A model generated the notes under the pieces. That model did no database searches, was not told the origin of the DNA, and saw only the letters and a program-made list of their open reading frames with translations. A DNA stretch of 35,072 nucleotides, from NCBI GenBank assembly GCA_964571215.1, contig CAZMZZ010000014.1:1-35072 (forward strand). The letters run 5' to 3'. Every line of letters starts with the position of its first letter. Positions within the stretch are counted from its first letter, which is position 1. This document shows, piece after piece, positions 32,159 to 35,072 of this stretch. This DNA is from CAJWPI01 sp964571215. GTDB lineage: Bacteria; Pseudomonadota; Gammaproteobacteria; Magnimaribacterales; Magnimaribacteraceae. A program made the position numbers and the translations under genes.

Positions 32159-33169
32159 ATGAAAATTAAAAATAGGTTTTGGGTTATGAGACAACTGCCC
32201 GTAGGAAATAATTTTCAAGACGCTCTTGAAATCAAGGAAGAATCAGAAATAGAAATTCCAGAAGGTTTTTTTGTAACAAAAAATCTATATTTATCTATGG
32301 ATGCAGGTACTCGAATGTATATGACCGACAGACAAGATTCATATCAACCCCCAATTCCCATAGGAGAGAAATTAATGGGAACAGTCTTAGGGGAAGTTAT
32401 AGAAAGTAGACACCCAGACTATAAAGCAGGAGATAAGTTAAGGTCTTATGGTCAATGGTCTGATTATTCTTTAGTTGATCCTAATTCAATGTACCCAAGT
32501 AAGGTTGATATAGTAGACACTGAATTAGTTAATTATGTAGGAATTTTTGGTGCTAACGGATGGACTGCTTATACAGGCGTTATCGACACAGGAAAAGTAA
32601 AAGCAGGAAATACATTTGTTGTCTCAGCAGCTGCAGGTTGCACAGGTTTGATGGCAGGTCAGATAGCAAAGATTTCAGGTTGTAAAGTTATAGGTATAGC
32701 AGGTACAGACGCTAAATGCGATCTAATTTGTAATGATTATGGATTTGATGGTTCTATTAATTATAAGACAAATAATATTTCAGAAAAACTAAGAGAATTA
32801 TGTCCAGAGGGGATTAATGTTTATTTTGATAATGTTGCTGGATCCACTCTAGAATCGGTATTAGAAAACATGGCAATCTTTGGAACTATTGCAGTTTGCG
32901 GGCTTTTAGAAAATTATAGTTCTCCCGAGCGCCTTCCAGGTCCTTACAACTATGATCTTATACTTATGAAAAGACTAAGGTTTGAAGGATTCTTTTCTCC
33001 TGACTTTTATCATCGTGAGCCTGAAATAAACCCTATTCTTAGAAAGTGGAATAACCAAGGGCTTTTAAAGCTCCCAATTGAGATTACTGAAGGACTTGAA
33101 AACTTACCTGAAGCATACTCTAAATTGTTTAAAGGATCGAATATCGGAAAGGTAGTAGTAAAAGTATGA
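32159..33169 (+). CDS. MDR-family NADP-dependent oxidoreductase (CurA-like), second copy
   Basis: A 336-residue paralogue of the reductase at 28522-29526, of the same curcumin reductase/LTB4 dehydrogenase-like group. Visible parts are NLYLSMDAGTRMYMTDRQ in the catalytic domain, then GIFGANGWTAYTGVIDTGKV. VVSAAAGCTGLMAGQIAKIS is the nucleotide-binding turn, followed by GINVYFDNVAGSTLESVLEN, LRFEGFFSPDFYH and a final NIGKVVVKV. No zinc ligand set is present. Sequence drift from the first copy is large, so it is an old duplication or a separate acquisition rather than a recent repeat. It starts 78 bases after the receptor terminator and needs its own promoter; no good ribosome binding site precedes ATG 32159. 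Confidence 0.85.
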   Translation: MKIKNRFWVMRQLPVGNNFQDALEIKEESEIEIPEGFFVTKNLYLSMDAGTRMYMTDRQDSYQPPIPIGEKLMGTVLGEVIESRHPDYKAGDKLRSYGQWSDYSLVDPNSMYPSKVDIVDTELVNYVGIFGANGWTAYTGVIDTGKVKAGNTFVVSAAAGCTGLMAGQIAKISGCKVIGIAGTDAKCDLICNDYGFDGSINYKTNNISEKLRELCPEGINVYFDNVAGSTLESVLENMAIFGTIAVCGLLENYSSPERLPGPYNYDLILMKRLRFEGFFSPDFYHREPEINPILRKWNNQGLLKLPIEITEGLENLPEAYSKLFKGSNIGKVVVKV

Positions 33170-33221
33170 AAAGCTGCCAGTTAAATGTTAAAGGAATTAA
33201 TTCTAAACATCAGACAGCTTA

Positions 33222-34190
33222 ATGAGCGAATCAGATTTAAAAATTATTCCCTTTGATAGTAGTGATGAAGCTTACCAAAAACTTTATACATTAGAGAATT
33301 CTCTAGATTATCACATTAAAGACTGGGGAACTGTTGAAATGCTGAAGTATCACGCAAGTTTAATACCTGAAAAATGTAAACCCGATACCAACTTTTTAAG
33401 TTTACATAATGAAGTGTTTGGTTATGGTTACACTGGTCATCAAGAATGGGCTTTCGACCCTACCTTGTTAGATTCTAATATTTCTTTTCCAAGAAAGGAG
33501 AAATACCTTCCTTATGCTCAAGAGTACCTTGAATATCAATTATCTATTGCAAGAAAAATGAAGCAGGTTAAGACGTTTAGAGCTTGGTTATGGCAAGGAG
33601 ATGAATTCTATAAAGACTTCTATAAAAAAAATGGTTTTGAAATATCTATTACTGAATATATATCTCTTATTTCATTAGAAAGTTTTAGGATAAAAAGTTT
33701 TGATAATTATGTATCTAGATTTAAGGAAAGCCCTTTAGAGATCTCCACTTTAATGAAACTCCAGAAGATTTATTCTAACTGGGAAGAAAAGCTCTATGAG
33801 CTCTGGCAAAGACTAGTAAAAGATGTTCCTGCTGACGTACAACCAGGGGAAGATATGAACTCATGGAGAACCCATTTGTTTACTCCTTGGTTCAAATATG
33901 AAGATTTATATATAGTTGTAGATGGAGAACAGTGGGTTGCCCTTTCTTCTTATAATAGGTCTGATAGAACAAATGATACTGTTAGTACCGAGTTAACCGG
34001 AGTACTTCCTGAATACCGAAAAAAAGGTATCTGTATGGCAGTAAAGCTATTTGCTTTAGAAGATTTAAAGAAAAAGGGATTTAAAAAAGTATTTACTGGA
34101 AACGAAGAAAACAATCCTATGTTCCAGATTAACCTAAAGCTCGGTTTTAAGAAGATAGCAACAGAGATAGGTTTTAAAATTTCTATTTAA
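33222..34190 (+). CDS. GNAT-family acetyltransferase-like protein
   Basis: A 322-residue protein with the size of a two-domain GNAT. The acetyl-CoA motif of the C-terminal domain is LTGVLPEYRKKGICMAVKLF (about 257-276), followed by ALEDLKKKGFKKVFTGNEENN and NLKLGFKKIATE, a standard GNAT ending. The N-terminal half (residues 1-150) has KNGFEISITEYISL at its end, the remnant pattern of a first, degenerate GNAT fold. The acceptor substrate is unknown. It is 52 bases after the reductase gene and directly touches the next gene, whose ATG follows its TAA without a base between. Confidence 0.78.
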   Translation: MSESDLKIIPFDSSDEAYQKLYTLENSLDYHIKDWGTVEMLKYHASLIPEKCKPDTNFLSLHNEVFGYGYTGHQEWAFDPTLLDSNISFPRKEKYLPYAQEYLEYQLSIARKMKQVKTFRAWLWQGDEFYKDFYKKNGFEISITEYISLISLESFRIKSFDNYVSRFKESPLEISTLMKLQKIYSNWEEKLYELWQRLVKDVPADVQPGEDMNSWRTHLFTPWFKYEDLYIVVDGEQWVALSSYNRSDRTNDTVSTELTGVLPEYRKKGICMAVKLFALEDLKKKGFKKVFTGNEENNPMFQINLKLGFKKIATEIGFKISI

Positions 34191-34616
34191 ATGAAAATAT
34201 TTTTTAGACTAATAGTCATTCTAATAGGAATTATATTAATTTGGGTTGCTTTGATTTTTGGAGCTTCTGAGTTAACAGGGGAGGTGGTTACTCTATTGAG
34301 ACCTGAACAAGATGGGACAACAAAAAAGATAAGGTTATGGGTTGTAGATATTAATGGTAAAACATGGGTTGAACATGGAACTGAAGATTCCTTTTGGATA
34401 AAACAATTAACTGATAAGCCAGAAATATCATTGATTAGGAATGGAGTGCAAAAGAGATATTTAGCTACACCAGATTTCAATTCCCATGCCATTTATCATG
34501 AATTAAGAGAAGAAAAGTATGGAGTGGGTGACAGAATTATTGAGATTACTTCTTTAGGCTCATCTGGAAGAGAAACTTGCAAGGGTGTTCCGGTAAGATT
34601 GATGCCATTGCAATAA
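34191..34616 (+). CDS. membrane-anchored protein, possible FMN-binding split-barrel (nitroreductase/DUF385-like)
   Basis: A 141-residue protein with one N-terminal hydrophobic helix (about 4-27). A small domain follows with TKKIRLWVVDINGKTWVEHG, WIKQLTDKPEISLIRNG, a helix YHELREEKYGVGDRI and the closing PVRLMPL. The order 'R.WVVD..G..W....' then 'L...PE..L.R.G' then '..KYG..D' recalls F420/FMN split-barrel proteins of the DUF385/nitroreductase type. I offer this as a resemblance only. It begins immediately after the GNAT stop, so the two are read together. The N-terminal helix would place the domain on the outer face of the inner membrane, or act as a signal anchor. Confidence 0.5.
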   Translation: MKIFFRLIVILIGIILIWVALIFGASELTGEVVTLLRPEQDGTTKKIRLWVVDINGKTWVEHGTEDSFWIKQLTDKPEISLIRNGVQKRYLATPDFNSHAIYHELREEKYGVGDRIIEITSLGSSGRETCKGVPVRLMPLQ

Positions 34617-34666
34617 CTTACAAATAAGAAGAGTAAGAGAGCATAATATTTATAGAAGCTAGATAT

Positions 34667-34675
34667 TGTTATAAT
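34667..34675 (+). promoter_or_regulatory. extended -10 promoter for formate dehydrogenase
   Basis: TGTTATAAT matches the extended -10 consensus TGnTATAAT exactly. Transcription would begin near 34682 and leave a short leader with the site aaggggg (34694-34700) before ATG 34707. No -35 of note is seen, which is usual for extended -10 promoters. Confidence 0.55.
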
Positions 34676-34706
34676 TCTGAAAAGAAAATTTAAAGGGGGA
34701 AATAAA

Positions 34707-35072
34707 TGAAAATACTTTGTATCTTATATGATGACCCAAAGGACGGAATGCCTTCTAGCTATCCTGTAAAGGAACTTCCTAAACTCGAAAAATATCCTGA
34801 TGGTATGGCGTTACCAACTCCTAAAGGTAGAGACTTTGTACCAGGTGAATTACTTGGTTGTGTGTCAGGTGAACTGGGTTTAAGAAAGTTTTTAGAAGAC
34901 AGAGGACATACACTGGTGGTTACATCTGACAAAGACTCCGAAGGTTGCATTGCAGATAAAGAATTAGTTGATGCTGATGTTGTAATTTCCCAACCATTTT
35001 GGCCATATTATCTAACGAGAAAAAGAATAGAAAGTGCACCAAATTTGAAAATGGCAATCACTGCCGGTATTG
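34707..35072 (+). CDS. fdh: NAD-dependent formate dehydrogenase, N-terminal part, frameshifted and cut by window end
   Basis: Oxidises formate to CO2 with NAD. The sequence follows the metal-free D-2-hydroxyacid dehydrogenase-type enzyme of Pseudomonas sp. 101: KILCILYDDP, then GMPSSYPVKELPKLEKYPDG, LLGCVSGELGLRKFLEDRGH, TLVVTSDKDSEG and ADVVISQPFWPYYLT, closing with MAITAGI at the window end. The first ten codons are in one frame (34707-34739) and everything from about 34740 in another. One base appears missing in gacccaagga, where the family expects DP.DG. As printed, the first frame stops at 34769. ATG 34748 could start a protein lacking 14 residues, but the strong site aaggggg at 34694-34700 serves 34707. 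Sequencing error or a young mutation are both possible. Confidence 0.85.

Noticed and set aside
34759..34950. Minus-strand open frame of 63 codons.
   Set aside because: It is antisense to the formate dehydrogenase, which has strong family similarity on the plus strand.
1..35072. CRISPR array, defence island or biosynthetic gene cluster.
   Set aside because: No spaced direct repeats, no Cas, nuclease-toxin or synthase modules were seen; gene content is mostly metabolic and envelope functions.

Overview
The window looks like part of a compact, AT-rich genome of a free-living marine gammaproteobacterium, possibly of the SAR86 type. This placement is inference. It rests on low GC, very short gaps between genes, an Escherichia coli-type TatD, a YadG/YadH pair, a long (bimodular-length) QueF, CsrA next to tRNA-Arg(ACG), and a mix of TonB-dependent receptor, quinoproteins, family III CoA-transferases and MDR reductases. 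I see no phage, IS, CRISPR or plasmid functions.

Layout. 1-144 is the 3' end of a DUF3604-type gene, facing an unrecognised gene (146-754). 808-6646 runs one way: a GPH sugar-type symporter, a DNA alkyl-repair methyltransferase, BolA, the tRNA hydroxylase TrhO (cut by an assembly gap) and an RND/MMPL exporter. 6659-12970 holds acyl-CoA genes: an alpha-methylacyl-CoA racemase with all key residues, a second CoA-transferase and a double-hotdog thioesterase. Among them lie a glutaredoxin-like protein, TatD, a PQQ sugar dehydrogenase and two small membrane proteins. 13039-15069 is a MoxR ATPase/CoxE-like VWA pair. 15085-20341 is a tight run: an NAPE-PLD-type metallo-hydrolase, YadG, YadH, QueF, a paraoxonase-like lipoprotein and a secreted MORN-repeat protein. 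20717-24290 has tRNA-Ser (next to a second assembly gap), a quinoprotein lipoprotein, DoxX, an SRPBCC protein, CsrA and tRNA-Arg. 24309-28519 has an exported M20 peptidase, a MAPEG protein, and a three-gene unit of spinster-like MFS, NTF2-like protein and a phosphatidylcholine-synthase-like enzyme. From 28522 to the end, two CurA-like reductases flank a TonB-dependent receptor. They are followed by a GNAT protein, a membrane-anchored split-barrel-like protein and the start of an NAD-dependent formate dehydrogenase whose frame is broken at about codon 11.

How the genes may work together. The TonB receptor and inner-membrane carriers point to scavenging of dissolved organic compounds. The CoA-transferases, racemase, thioesterase and reductases point to processing of acyl-CoA or lipid-like substrates. 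The quinoproteins and formate dehydrogenase would feed electrons from sugars or aldehydes and from C1 compounds. These links are inferred from family and position only.

Two points matter most to anyone using this sequence. Both 100-N gaps are flanked by identical 55-base ends, so they are almost certainly artificial and should be collapsed. The formate dehydrogenase carries a one-base frameshift. I found no clear new multi-gene system. The most interesting biology is the paraoxonase-like lipoprotein with its histidine dyad and calcium ligands intact, and the spinster/phosphatidylcholine-synthase unit.
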